Source of the DNA: CADEED01 sp035701825
Lineage (GTDB): Bacteria; Pseudomonadota; Gammaproteobacteria; Steroidobacterales; Steroidobacteraceae
Assembly (NCBI GenBank): GCA_035701825.1
Contig: DASSRK010000140.1
Location: 10,234 to 74,233, forward strand
Direction: 5' to 3'
DNA length: 64,000 bases
Shown here: in pieces, positions 22,651-30,649 of the stretch
Layout: each line of letters starts with the position of its first letter
How positions within the stretch are numbered: position 1 is the stretch's first letter
Made by a program: the position numbers and the translations under genes
The notes under the pieces: model-generated
What the model saw: the letters and a program-made list of their open reading frames with translations, nothing else
Database searches by the model: none
Told to the model about the DNA's origin: nothing

Positions 22651-24280
22651 CGCCCGACTGCGGCTGCGGTTTGCCGATGCGCACGTTGTCGAGGTTGGCG
22701 ATGCCGCCGCCGCCGTTGAAGCGGATGTACACATCGTGCGTGCCCGCCGTCGAAGGCCACTCCTGCTCCAGCGTCTTCGAGGTGCCCCAACTACCCGTGG
22801 GCGGCATGTCGAGCGTGAACAGCGGCGCCGCGTCGAGGCTGTCGAGATGCACGGAGATGCTGCCCGCATCCGTGTTGCCCTTGGCGTAGGTAGCCCAGAA
22901 CGTGTTCCAGCCCTGTTGCAGCTCGACGTTCTTGAAGGCGATCCAGTCGCCGCCATCGGTGTAGGCCACGACGCTGCCGAGCGCGAGGACCCCCTGGCCC
23001 GAATCGAATTGCTCGGCCTCGAGCGTCAGGCCGAACTCACCGCCCTTCCAGCCGGACGGCACGTACGCGGGAACCGTGCAGGAGTCGCCGCCACCGTTGA
23101 TGTAGCAGGTGATCCAGTCGAGCGCGGGACGCGCCGTGCCGTCGTTGCGGACCAGGTACGTGTTGGGCTGCCACACGGCGCCCTGGCGGAAGCCCCAGTG
23201 CGTGACGCCGGCCACCGACGGGTGGGTCCAGAACACCGTGAACAGGTCGCGCATCACGTTGGCCTGGCGCGCATCGTCGGCGAAGTTCAGGTCGAGCTCG
23301 GAGATGTAGATAGGCAGCCCGGTCGCACCCAGCTTGTCGAGGTTGGCCTTGACCTCGGCGACGTCGGCGCGCTCGAGGAAGTGGCCCTGCTCGCCGATGC
23401 CATCGACCAGCTTGCGATCCTGGAGCAGCTTGATCAGCGCCAGGTAGTTGTCGGTGAACTGCCCGAGGATGACGGTATTGAACTCGTTGATGAGGAGCTT
23501 CGACTTCGGGAAGTGCGCGCGCGCCATCTCGAAGGACTTGATGACCCAGTCGTAGCCGGTGGTCCCGGCGCCGCCGAGCGCATCGCGGAATGCGTTCGGC
23601 GTATTGATGGGCTCGTTGACCACGTCGATGTAATCGATGTCCGGGTAGCGGGCGGCGACCGCGGCCATCCACTCGTCGATCTCCGCCAGCTGCTCGTCGG
23701 CCGGCAGGCTCGTGATCCATCCCGGCGCCTGCTGGCCCCAGACCAGGGTGTGGAACTTGAAGGGAATGTGGTGGGTCTTGGCGAAGTTGTACGCGTCGTC
23801 GAGCGGCTGCCAGTTCATGACATCGCGCGTCGCTTCGACGCTGCCCCACTTGCCGGCATTCTCCGGCGTGACCTGGTCGAACCAGTTGAGCAGCACGGCG
23901 TAGTCCTGGGGACTGCCGGCGGCGGTACCGAAGAACCGGATCTGGTTCACCGTGATGTCGACCGAATCGGTTTCGCTTCGATAACCGCGCTCGTACATGA
24001 CGGTGAGCTCGAAGGTCAGCTTCTGCTGCACCTCGGTCTCGGGCGCGGTGAAGGTGAGCACGCCCTTCCGCGAGACCTTGAAATTGACCTTGGGTCCCGC
24101 GGTCTGCACCCATTTGTAGTTGACGATGTGGTCGAGGACATTCGCGCCCGCGTGCACGGTGACGGCGTCACCTTCGCTCACGGTCTGGTCGGGGCCGGCG
24201 TCGGCAATGAGTTCGGGCAAGCAAGCGGCGAGGAACAGGGCGGCCGTGGCCAGCGCCGCGAGGCGAAGCGATCGAAACAT
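21749..24280 (-). CDS. lipoprotein endo-1,4-beta-xylanase, GH10 with three CBMs
   Basis: An 843-residue xylanase for cutting the xylan backbone. A lipoprotein signal ends in LAAC with Cys20, so it is likely anchored in the outer membrane. Residues about 27-112 form a PKD/Ig-like domain. GH10 spans about 114-400: acid/base Glu223 in DVVNEPI and nucleophile Glu328 in YISELDLNF. A CBM6/35-like module follows (about 418-538, EAEQFDS, GGDWIAFKNVEL), then two nearly identical CBM4/9-type modules (about 545-693 and 696-843) beginning NLVTDGGFE. Start at 24280 has GAGGGGGAAATC upstream. It stands apart from the symporter/GH43/GH10 group at 54-58 kb. Confidence 0.93.
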   Translation of the reverse strand: MFRSLRLAALATAALFLAACLPELIADAGPDQTVSEGDAVTVHAGANVLDHIVNYKWVQTAGPKVNFKVSRKGVLTFTAPETEVQQKLTFELTVMYERGYRSETDSVDITVNQIRFFGTAAGSPQDYAVLLNWFDQVTPENAGKWGSVEATRDVMNWQPLDDAYNFAKTHHIPFKFHTLVWGQQAPGWITSLPADEQLAEIDEWMAAVAARYPDIDYIDVVNEPINTPNAFRDALGGAGTTGYDWVIKSFEMARAHFPKSKLLINEFNTVILGQFTDNYLALIKLLQDRKLVDGIGEQGHFLERADVAEVKANLDKLGATGLPIYISELDLNFADDARQANVMRDLFTVFWTHPSVAGVTHWGFRQGAVWQPNTYLVRNDGTARPALDWITCYINGGGDSCTVPAYVPSGWKGGEFGLTLEAEQFDSGQGVLALGSVVAYTDGGDWIAFKNVELQQGWNTFWATYAKGNTDAGSISVHLDSLDAAPLFTLDMPPTGSWGTSKTLEQEWPSTAGTHDVYIRFNGGGGIANLDNVRIGKPQPQSGVNLVTDGGFEAGVTGWSSWNGATLAQSDAQSHSGTFSLHATNRPNANQFAVYSLNGKVQADTTYAVSAWALINGTGNGTVRLASKVACAGAQDTYPWIQNNTAVVPGEWTQLSGNLTIPAGCTPTDVAIFFEGTDPTYDVYLDDVKVIPPGSNLVTDGGFETGTAGWSSWNGATLAQGTPAHNGSFSLHATNRPNANQFAVYSLTGKAQTNTTYSVSAWVLINGTGNGTVRLASKLACAGAQDTYPWLQNNTAVVPGTWTQLAGNLVIPASCTPTDVAIFFEGTDPAYDVFVDDVSVTPQ

Positions 24281-24580
24281 GATGATTTCCCCCTCGATCC
24301 ATTGCCCGGTGCGCCGGGCTCGTCAGTTGTCCATGCGTCAGTGCGCGCAAAAAAACTAGCACTTCGGCTGCGGAGCCGACAATAGGCGGGAACGACGAAA
24401 TCGGTCACGGCACAGGGAACGCGGGAACGGCACCGCCCGGGAAATCAGAAGGCCGTCGCGTTTTCGCAGCGTCCGGGCAGCCAGCGCCGCAAAAATGTGA
24501 CGCGCCCGCCGGTGCGCGATCCATGGCCGAATATCCTCCCGTTTTCGGGGCCAGCCACCGGCGGCGCCGGTGCCACAGCC
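24281..24580. other. divergent intergenic region, xylanase / fibril-like gene
   Basis: About 300 bases between two genes transcribed away from each other, so it should hold both promoters. A short hairpin CGGCT-GCGG-AGCCG lies at about 24365-24379 just after an A-rich tract (AAAAAAACTAGC). No convincing -35/-10 pair or operator can be named. Confidence 0.4.
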
Positions 24581-26116
24581 ATGCGTCACTCGATCCTCCA
24601 TCGCCTCTTCATCGCCGGCCTGCTGCTGTTCAGCCTGTCGCGCGCGGCCGAGGCGCAGGTGAACAACGACTGTTACGCGGCCACCGCGGGTGGCTCCGCG
24701 GCGAGCGACTGGTCGACGTTCTGCTGGCTGGATTTCACCGGCTTCAACCTCAACACCGCGCGCACCGGTAACGGCCAGAGTTTCACCTTCATCCTGAACG
24801 ACGGTTCGAGACTTTCTCTCCGGGTGAAGGTCTCCACGGGCGGCGGCGCGCCGGGGATCACCGCCGCGGCCGCGCCGTCGTGGAGCGGAGCGGCCATGGG
24901 CAACAGCGCCTACATCGGCATCGCCGGCCAGCCCGTGCTGTACACCACCGACGGCGGCACGGTGACTGTCACCTTGCAGAACATCAGCGTGACTCCGCCG
25001 GCGGGCGTGACCGCCTCGGCCGGCTGGGCCATCGTGGCGGCCGACGCCGAGTCCACCAACAACGGTGAGTCAGTCTCCTTCACCACCAATCGCGCCAGCT
25101 GGGTCAAGCTGCAGGACGTTCCGCCAACCAGCGGCTCTATCTACCCGAACCTCGCGGGCGTCGGCACCACCACCGTGACCGAGACCGGTGTCGCCGGCAC
25201 CGTGGGCAGCTATGTCTTCAGCAGCAGCAACAGCCCGACGCAGGTCTCGAGCTCGATGACGGGCAGCGGACTGCAGGGCGTGATGTTCGCCGTCCGCTAC
25301 GCCTGGATCTCGGTGAACAAGGTCGTCAATGGCACGCGGCTCAATCCGGCCGACCAGTTCACCTACGGCGTGCGCGCCACCAGCAACGGTACCCAGCTCG
25401 TGGGCGGGGCCAGCAGCGGCACGGGCGGCGGACCGTTCACCGCGGCGCAGGTCACCGTGGCGTCGGGTTATCCGGTCACCGTCAGCGAGGCCATGGCGCC
25501 GGGCAGCGTGGCCTCGCTCGGCAACTACACCACCAGCCTCACCTGCACCAACAACAACAGCGGCTCCGCCACCGTCATGCCGACCAACCAGGCCGTGACC
25601 AGCTTCAACCTGGGCACGCTCGCCTACGGCGACGGCGTGACCTGCGTGTTCACCAACACGCCGAAGCGGCCGGTATTGGCCATCGGCAAGACTTCGACGG
25701 TGGTATCGGACCCGATCAACGGCGGCACCAACCCGAAGCGGCTGCCAGGCTCGGTGGTGCGCTACGTGGTCACCGTCACCAATTCCGGTCCCGGGCTGGT
25801 CGATTCGAGCTCGCTGGTCGTCACGGACGCGCTGCCGCCCAACACCGTGCTGTGTGTATCGACCCTCTGCAGCAACCCCGTCGTGGAATTCATCGACGGC
25901 ACGCCCGCGAGCGGGCTCACCTTCAACGCCGCAACCAACGTCAGCTACTCCAGCGCGGTGGGCGGCGGCGCGCCGTTCAATTACACGCCGCAACCGGATG
26001 CCCAGGGGTTCGACGCCGCGGTGACCGGCATCCGTATCGCGCCGGGCGGCGCAATGGCGGCGGCCGGCTCCGGCAATCCCAGCTTCTCGCTGCGCTTCCG
26101 CGTGCGCATTCGCTGA
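24581..26116 (+). CDS. exported CshA-fibril / DUF11-type surface protein
   Basis: A 511-residue secreted protein. Signal peptide: MRHSILHRLFIAGLLLFSLS, cleaved near AEAQ. Residues about 25-250 follow the CshA-type fibril pattern (WLDFTGFNLNTARTG, FILNDGSRLSLRVKVS). A SpaA/prealbumin-like beta domain follows (WISVNKVVNG to CVFTNTPKRP), then a DUF11 repeat (GSVVRYVVTVTNSGPG, VVTDALPPNTVLC). It ends in a basic beta strand (FRVRIR) without a sorting motif. Such proteins form adhesins or surface fibrils. Start taken at 24581 because it begins the signal peptide; the frame is open back to 24497. Confidence 0.75.
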   Translation: MRHSILHRLFIAGLLLFSLSRAAEAQVNNDCYAATAGGSAASDWSTFCWLDFTGFNLNTARTGNGQSFTFILNDGSRLSLRVKVSTGGGAPGITAAAAPSWSGAAMGNSAYIGIAGQPVLYTTDGGTVTVTLQNISVTPPAGVTASAGWAIVAADAESTNNGESVSFTTNRASWVKLQDVPPTSGSIYPNLAGVGTTTVTETGVAGTVGSYVFSSSNSPTQVSSSMTGSGLQGVMFAVRYAWISVNKVVNGTRLNPADQFTYGVRATSNGTQLVGGASSGTGGGPFTAAQVTVASGYPVTVSEAMAPGSVASLGNYTTSLTCTNNNSGSATVMPTNQAVTSFNLGTLAYGDGVTCVFTNTPKRPVLAIGKTSTVVSDPINGGTNPKRLPGSVVRYVVTVTNSGPGLVDSSSLVVTDALPPNTVLCVSTLCSNPVVEFIDGTPASGLTFNAATNVSYSSAVGGGAPFNYTPQPDAQGFDAAVTGIRIAPGGAMAAAGSGNPSFSLRFRVRIR

Positions 26117-26225
26117 TCTTGGCGAGAGTGACAACTCACACTTGATCCGGGCGCCCCGCCAAGGCCACATTCCGGCCGGGGCTGTCGAAAAGCCGGCCCC
26201 TCATTCGTCCAGGTGAGAGGGCACC

Positions 26226-27302
26226 ATGAACAGCACGACGCTTGCTTCGAACATCACCCAGGCCGTCATCGCGCCGGCCGACGACCGGCGGCGGCTCGCC
26301 GACCGGGTCTTTCGCCTTGCGGTCGCGGTCAACGTGGCGCTCACGCTGTTCTGCCTCGTCGCAATGTTCTCCGGGTTCGGCGCCGGGATCGCGGGCGACT
26401 TCCGCTTCAACGGGCGCACCCTGGCCACGCTGTTCTTCGCCTTCCTGTTCTTCAACGTGCTCTGGGCCCTCATTTGGTTCGGAGTCAAGAACCTGCTGCT
26501 GAAGTATTTCGTCGGCATGAGCCAGGCCGACCGCAAGGAGGTATTTTCCTCGCGCATGGCGCAGCCCTTCGAGCTCGACGGGCTGCTGCGCAAGTACTCC
26601 GAGCGCCGCATCCGCATCACGGACATGATCGGCCGGCGCGGGCGCTTCATCACGCTCGCCGGGGCCGCCTGCTTCATCTTCTATTCGCAGTTGGTGGCGG
26701 GGAAGAGTGACAACTTCGCCACCGCCTTCGCGTCGCAGACGCTGTTCGAGCAGGTCGTGTCGAACTGGGTGTTCCTCGCCTGCTTCTACGCCAATGGCTT
26801 CGTCGGTGCGACGCTGTTCGGCGCGCAGACGCGCGTCATGGATGGCACGCTCGCCCGCGCGAATTGCATGGCCATCGTGACGCTGTGGGCCCTGTTCAAG
26901 TTCGTGATGATCCCGATCGGCGGCGAGCTCGCGACGCTCTACCCGCGCGAGCAGTTCGCGCTGCTGTTCGCGCTCATCTGGGCCACCTACATCGTGGTCG
27001 ACACCTTCGCCGAGGTCGGCGGTTCGATCTACGGCACCATGAAGATCCGCGTGCGCGGCGTCGGCGACGTCAACCGCAAGTCCTATGCCGGCACGTTCAC
27101 GGGACTTGCCGCGGGACTCGCGTTCAGCGTCGGCATCGTCCTGCTCAACGGGTTGTCGGGACCCTATCTCGCGCTCGGCGCGACGGTCGCGCTCACCAGC
27201 ACGGTGCTCGAGCTCTTCTCGCCGCGCGGCACCGACGACTTCACGATGGCCACCGGCAACGCGCTGGTCTGCTGGGCGTTCGGCGCGTGGGTGTTCAACT
27301 AG
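26226..27302 (+). CDS. multipass membrane protein, CTP-dependent lipid kinase-like C-terminus
   Basis: A 358-residue protein with about eight hydrophobic segments. The C-terminal 140 residues fit the dolichol/phytol kinase family that uses CTP to phosphorylate polyprenols: DTFAEVGGSIYGTMKI, then RKSYAGTFTGLAAGL, then ELFSPRGTDDFTMATGNAL, matching the family's Gly-rich loop, K-S-x-x-G-T and S-x-x-G-x-D-[DN] motifs. The N-terminal part holds paired helices and a soluble loop (RKEVFSSRMAQPFELDGLLRKYSERR) not recognised. GAGAGGG precedes the ATG. It could instead be a distant cytidylyltransferase; the assignment rests on three motifs. The stop abuts the convergent esterase gene. Confidence 0.55.
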   Translation: MNSTTLASNITQAVIAPADDRRRLADRVFRLAVAVNVALTLFCLVAMFSGFGAGIAGDFRFNGRTLATLFFAFLFFNVLWALIWFGVKNLLLKYFVGMSQADRKEVFSSRMAQPFELDGLLRKYSERRIRITDMIGRRGRFITLAGAACFIFYSQLVAGKSDNFATAFASQTLFEQVVSNWVFLACFYANGFVGATLFGAQTRVMDGTLARANCMAIVTLWALFKFVMIPIGGELATLYPREQFALLFALIWATYIVVDTFAEVGGSIYGTMKIRVRGVGDVNRKSYAGTFTGLAAGLAFSVGIVLLNGLSGPYLALGATVALTSTVLELFSPRGTDDFTMATGNALVCWAFGAWVFN

Positions 27303-28268
27303 CTACTTCGGGCTCAGCCACCCGTTGGTGGTGATCCAGTCCATGATCGCGCCCTGCCAGCGATCCCGCGGCATGAGGAAGAAGCCGTGCTGGCCTTGCT
27401 GGAAGAGCCGCGCTTCCACCGGTACGCCCGCGCGCCGCAACGCTTCGAAGAAAGCGACGCTGTTGTCGACGTCCACCAGCCGGTCGTCGGCGGCGTGCAA
27501 CAGCAGCGTGGGCGGCGTGTCCTGCGTCACCTGGAGCTCGCTGGAGAAGAAGCGCACCCTGGACTCCGTCGGCTGATCGCCGAGCAGTGCCTTGCGGGAG
27601 TCCATGTGCGTGATCTTCGCGTCCATGCTGATGACGGGATACACCAGCACCAGGAAGTCCGGACGCAGGTCGACCTGCTCCGGATTGTCGACGTACGACT
27701 TGTCGAAGTGGGTCGCGAGCGTCGACGCCAGGTGTCCGCCGGCCGAGAATCCCACCACGCCGATGCGCTTGGGGTCCACGCCCCACTCCGCCGCGTGCTG
27801 GCGCACGAAGCGCATGCCCTGCTGCGCATCCTGCAGCGGACCCATGGATTTATCGATCATGGTGTCATCGCTGGGGATGCGGTACTTGACCACGAACGCG
27901 GCGATGCCGTGATCGATGAAGAACCTGGCCTGCTGCGTGCCCTCGAAGTCGAAGGTGAGTCCCGCGTAGCCGCCGCCGGGAAAGATGACCACGCCCGCAC
28001 CGTTGGCCTTGGCCTTGGCCGGCAGGTAGATCTGGATGAAGGGCCGCGAGACCTTCTTGATCCAACTACCGTCGGTGGTCGATTCCTCGTCGGGACCCGC
28101 CTTGGAGTTCGGAATGGGCGCATCGCCGTACAGCGCGACGCTCTGCATCGGCGGCGGAAAGCCAGCGCCCGGCGATGTTGCGGCGGCGGGTTTTTCCCGC
28201 GCTTCGGCGCCGATCGAGCAGCACGCCAACAGGGCCAGGGCGAATGCTGCGTTGAAAGTTCGAGTCAT
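27303..28268 (-). CDS. exported alpha/beta hydrolase, acetylxylan-esterase-like
   Basis: A 321-residue hydrolase of the BD-FAE/esterase-lipase group. Signal peptide with a possible lipobox (ALALLACC). Oxyanion-hole motif PGGGYAGL, nucleophile Ser in GFSAGGH, Asp in HAADDRLV and His in GQHGFFL. Members with the GGGY...GFSAGGH pattern often deacetylate xylan or remove feruloyl groups, which fits the xylanases in this window, but direct linkage is lacking: the neighbours are unrelated. Its 3' end touches the lipid-kinase-like gene. Confidence 0.8.
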   Translation of the reverse strand: MTRTFNAAFALALLACCSIGAEAREKPAAATSPGAGFPPPMQSVALYGDAPIPNSKAGPDEESTTDGSWIKKVSRPFIQIYLPAKAKANGAGVVIFPGGGYAGLTFDFEGTQQARFFIDHGIAAFVVKYRIPSDDTMIDKSMGPLQDAQQGMRFVRQHAAEWGVDPKRIGVVGFSAGGHLASTLATHFDKSYVDNPEQVDLRPDFLVLVYPVISMDAKITHMDSRKALLGDQPTESRVRFFSSELQVTQDTPPTLLLHAADDRLVDVDNSVAFFEALRRAGVPVEARLFQQGQHGFFLMPRDRWQGAIMDWITTNGWLSPK

Positions 28269-28379
28269 CGTTGTCTCCTCTCGCGCGGATTATTGCCCCG
28301 AACGCGCTCCGAATAGAACCCGCGGACGCGATCGCGACACTTATGTGTAGTTTCCGGCCGCCACGGGATCGGGCCATCG

Positions 28380-29972
28380 ATGAAATGGATTCTTTGTGCG
28401 AGCTTGCTGGTATCACTGCAGGCGATGACCGAGGCGCGGGCCTACGAAGCGGACATCCACTACTCGACTACCTACGTGCTCGCCCGCGCGGCCGGGTGGC
28501 CGGAAACCGATGCGCTGACCATCGCCAGTGCGAACCAAGGCGTGGACGAGAACCCGGACACGGTCGCCGCGCTCGAAGTGGACACGACTCCCAGCGCGTC
28601 CTCGGCACGCTTCGTCGCGAGCTCATTCCACCAGGCCGGGAAGAACCTGGAGTTGCACTGCTTCAGCGAGATTGGTGGACAGCCAGGCGTGATCTCCGAG
28701 GACGTTCGCAAGGTCATGGCGGGCCACTTCGCGGATGTGCCGCGGCGTGATGACGATCCCCGCAGCCACGCCAAACGGATGATTGCGCTGGGCGCCGCCC
28801 TGCACTGCCAGCAGGATGCGTATTCACACGTGGATTTTGGCGGTGCGTGCGGCGCGTACCCCGGTAGCTGCTCTGGGCATACCTACGAGAATTTGCTCGA
28901 CCAGGTGGTGTTCGGCCTGCTGAAGAAGCACTACTTCAACCCGGACCATCCCGCGGTGTCCGGTCCGTGGCTCCTGCAAGCACTGCAGGGGACCGTGAAC
29001 GAGCTGGTGGCGCATCGTCCCGGGACTTCCCGGCGATCGGTGCCGGCCAGCCGGTTGGCCGCCCTGTCCCAGGCCCTGCGTGAATCCGGTCTCCAACTAC
29101 CCGACGAAGCGCGCCGCGATTGCAATCGCTACGTCGCCGGCAAGTGGCTGGCCGATTACCTGGACTCCGCCCGGGAGCCAGCTCGGCTCGACACGCGGAC
29201 AACACTCGCGCCGGCAGTTGCGATCACCTGCAAGAACCCGTCGCTCGCGTCGGCGACCGTCGTCACCATACCCGCTCCGCGTTATCCGCGGCTGAATGCC
29301 GATGCTTCACCGTATCTCGTGCGGGCTGATGGCGGCTATCAACGCGTCGGCGAAGGAGTCGTGAGTGCCTCGTTGCCGGCCGTCGCCGCGCCCCGCCATG
29401 CCCGCCAGGCAAAGCTGCAGCTTTCGCACTGGAGCCAGCTGCTGGCCTTGCCGCTGGTCACGAACGCGCTTCCGCCGGCAACTGGCAGGGACACCGCGGG
29501 GAACCCGGCACGCAGTTCGCGAAACTCACCCAGCGAACGAAACGGAGGTCGCATGACGAACGATGAAATCCTCCTGGTCCAGCGGAGCTGGAACCAGGTG
29601 TTGCCGATCAGGGAAGAAGCGGCCGAGCTCTTCTACCGCAAGCTCTTCGAACTGGACCCCGGCCTGCGCCGGCTGTTCACCGGCAACATGGAACAGCAGG
29701 GCGCCAGGCTCATGCAGATGATCACCACCGCGGTGGGGACGCTGGATCGCCTCGATGTGCTGTTGCCCGTGGTGCGCGTGCTGGGCCAACGGCACAGCAC
29801 CTACGGCGTGCGCGACGAGCACTACGACACCGTCGCGACGGCGCTGCTGTGGACGCTCGAGCAGGGCTTGCGTGAACACTTCACGCCCGAGGTGAAGGCC
29901 GCCTGGACCCGGGTCTACGGCGTGCTGTCGCAGGTGATGCGCACGCCGCACGACGCGCCTCGCGCCGCCTGA
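28380..29972 (+). CDS. exported hydrolase-like domain continuous with a globin domain
   Basis: One open frame of 530 codons. Residues 1-20 are a signal peptide. Residues about 22-300 form a domain with clustered His/Asp and Cys (ADIHYSTTYVL, ALHCQQDAYSHVDFGG), reminiscent of zinc-dependent phospholipase C-like proteins; no family is certain. A low-complexity basic linker (about 360-390) leads into a full bacterial globin starting MTNDEILLVQRSW at residue 392. There is no stop between the parts. A perfect GGAGGT sits just before the globin ATG, so two products are possible: the long form, which would export the globin, and a cytoplasmic globin made by internal initiation. I think a lost stop codon between two genes is the simplest explanation. 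Confidence 0.6.
   Translation: MKWILCASLLVSLQAMTEARAYEADIHYSTTYVLARAAGWPETDALTIASANQGVDENPDTVAALEVDTTPSASSARFVASSFHQAGKNLELHCFSEIGGQPGVISEDVRKVMAGHFADVPRRDDDPRSHAKRMIALGAALHCQQDAYSHVDFGGACGAYPGSCSGHTYENLLDQVVFGLLKKHYFNPDHPAVSGPWLLQALQGTVNELVAHRPGTSRRSVPASRLAALSQALRESGLQLPDEARRDCNRYVAGKWLADYLDSAREPARLDTRTTLAPAVAITCKNPSLASATVVTIPAPRYPRLNADASPYLVRADGGYQRVGEGVVSASLPAVAAPRHARQAKLQLSHWSQLLALPLVTNALPPATGRDTAGNPARSSRNSPSERNGGRMTNDEILLVQRSWNQVLPIREEAAELFYRKLFELDPGLRRLFTGNMEQQGARLMQMITTAVGTLDRLDVLLPVVRVLGQRHSTYGVRDEHYDTVATALLWTLEQGLREHFTPEVKAAWTRVYGVLSQVMRTPHDAPRAA
29553..29972 (+). CDS. globin, probable separate product from internal start
   Basis: A 139-residue haem globin in frame with the preceding exported domain. 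The ATG is preceded by GGAGGTCGC, the best ribosome-binding site in the neighbourhood. Helix landmarks: RSWNQVLPI (A), NMEQQGARLMQMI (E, with Gln in the distal region), LGQRHSTYGV (F, proximal His), VKAAWTRVYGVLSQVM (H). It resembles single-domain haemoglobins of the Vitreoscilla/flavohaemoglobin type without the reductase part, used in oxygen or NO handling. Confidence 0.7.
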   Translation: MTNDEILLVQRSWNQVLPIREEAAELFYRKLFELDPGLRRLFTGNMEQQGARLMQMITTAVGTLDRLDVLLPVVRVLGQRHSTYGVRDEHYDTVATALLWTLEQGLREHFTPEVKAAWTRVYGVLSQVMRTPHDAPRAA

Positions 29973-29986
29973 CTGGCGCGACGGCT

Positions 29987-30577
29987 TCAGCGTTCCTTGT
30001 ACACCGTGTCGACGGCCAGGCCCGCCGCGAGCAGCAGGGTGCTCTGCTGGGGCGATGGAGAGCCGTTCAACGCGATGATGTAGTTGTCGGCCGAAGTGAA
30101 CAGCTCCTTGCCGACGCCAGCCCATTTCTTGGTGATGCTGCCGATTTCCTGCTCGCTCTTGTCGAGGAAACGGAAGTTCCATCCCTTCCAGTCCCCCTTG
30201 ACCAGCGCGATCTCGTTGTCCGCCGCGTCATGTACGCGGAATGCGCCGCCCAGCGAGAACGCCTTGCTCTTCATCCAGCCGATGTTGTTGCCGTTGCGAT
30301 CGAGGATGTCGATGCGCGAGCGGAACATCGTGAAGCCGCGCTGGATCGAGAACAGCAACGCGCTCTCGTTCTCGGCGTTGTCGCCCGAGTAGACGAAGAT
30401 CTTCGTCGGCAGCATCTGCTTGCCGATCAGCAAGCGCAGCACCTGGATCAGCGCACCCGGTTTTTCCTGGGCAATCCCGATCTGGTGCTGCGATTCCGGA
30501 TCCAGGATGTCGTACGCACCCGACAGCTTCATGAATCCGACGTGCTCACGGATGAAGTACGACTGACGGTCCAGCAT
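29987..30577 (-). CDS. LURP-one / phospholipid scramblase-like protein
   Basis: A 196-residue protein of the tubby-like beta-barrel group (scramblase and LURP-one-related). Repeated strand-turn units are visible: LFSIQRGFTMFRSRIDILDRNG, IGWMKSKAFSLGGAFRVHD and GWNFRFLDKSEQEIG. A short hydrophobic helix lies near the C-terminus (STLLLAAGLAVDTVY), consistent with membrane association. GGGAGATCCC stands before the ATG. Biochemical role in bacteria is unknown. Convergent with the globin gene, 14 bases apart. Confidence 0.75.
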   Translation of the reverse strand: MLDRQSYFIREHVGFMKLSGAYDILDPESQHQIGIAQEKPGALIQVLRLLIGKQMLPTKIFVYSGDNAENESALLFSIQRGFTMFRSRIDILDRNGNNIGWMKSKAFSLGGAFRVHDAADNEIALVKGDWKGWNFRFLDKSEQEIGSITKKWAGVGKELFTSADNYIIALNGSPSPQQSTLLLAAGLAVDTVYKER

Positions 30578-30649
30578 GGGATCTCCCGTTGTAGTTGGAA
30601 TCGCGGGCGCAGCGATACTACAGGCTTTGCCGGGGACCCGTTGACGCGG

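Noticed and set aside
26172..26200. Terminator between the fibril-like gene and the membrane gene
   Set aside because: A GC-rich inverted repeat is present, but the arms are imperfect and no U-run follows.
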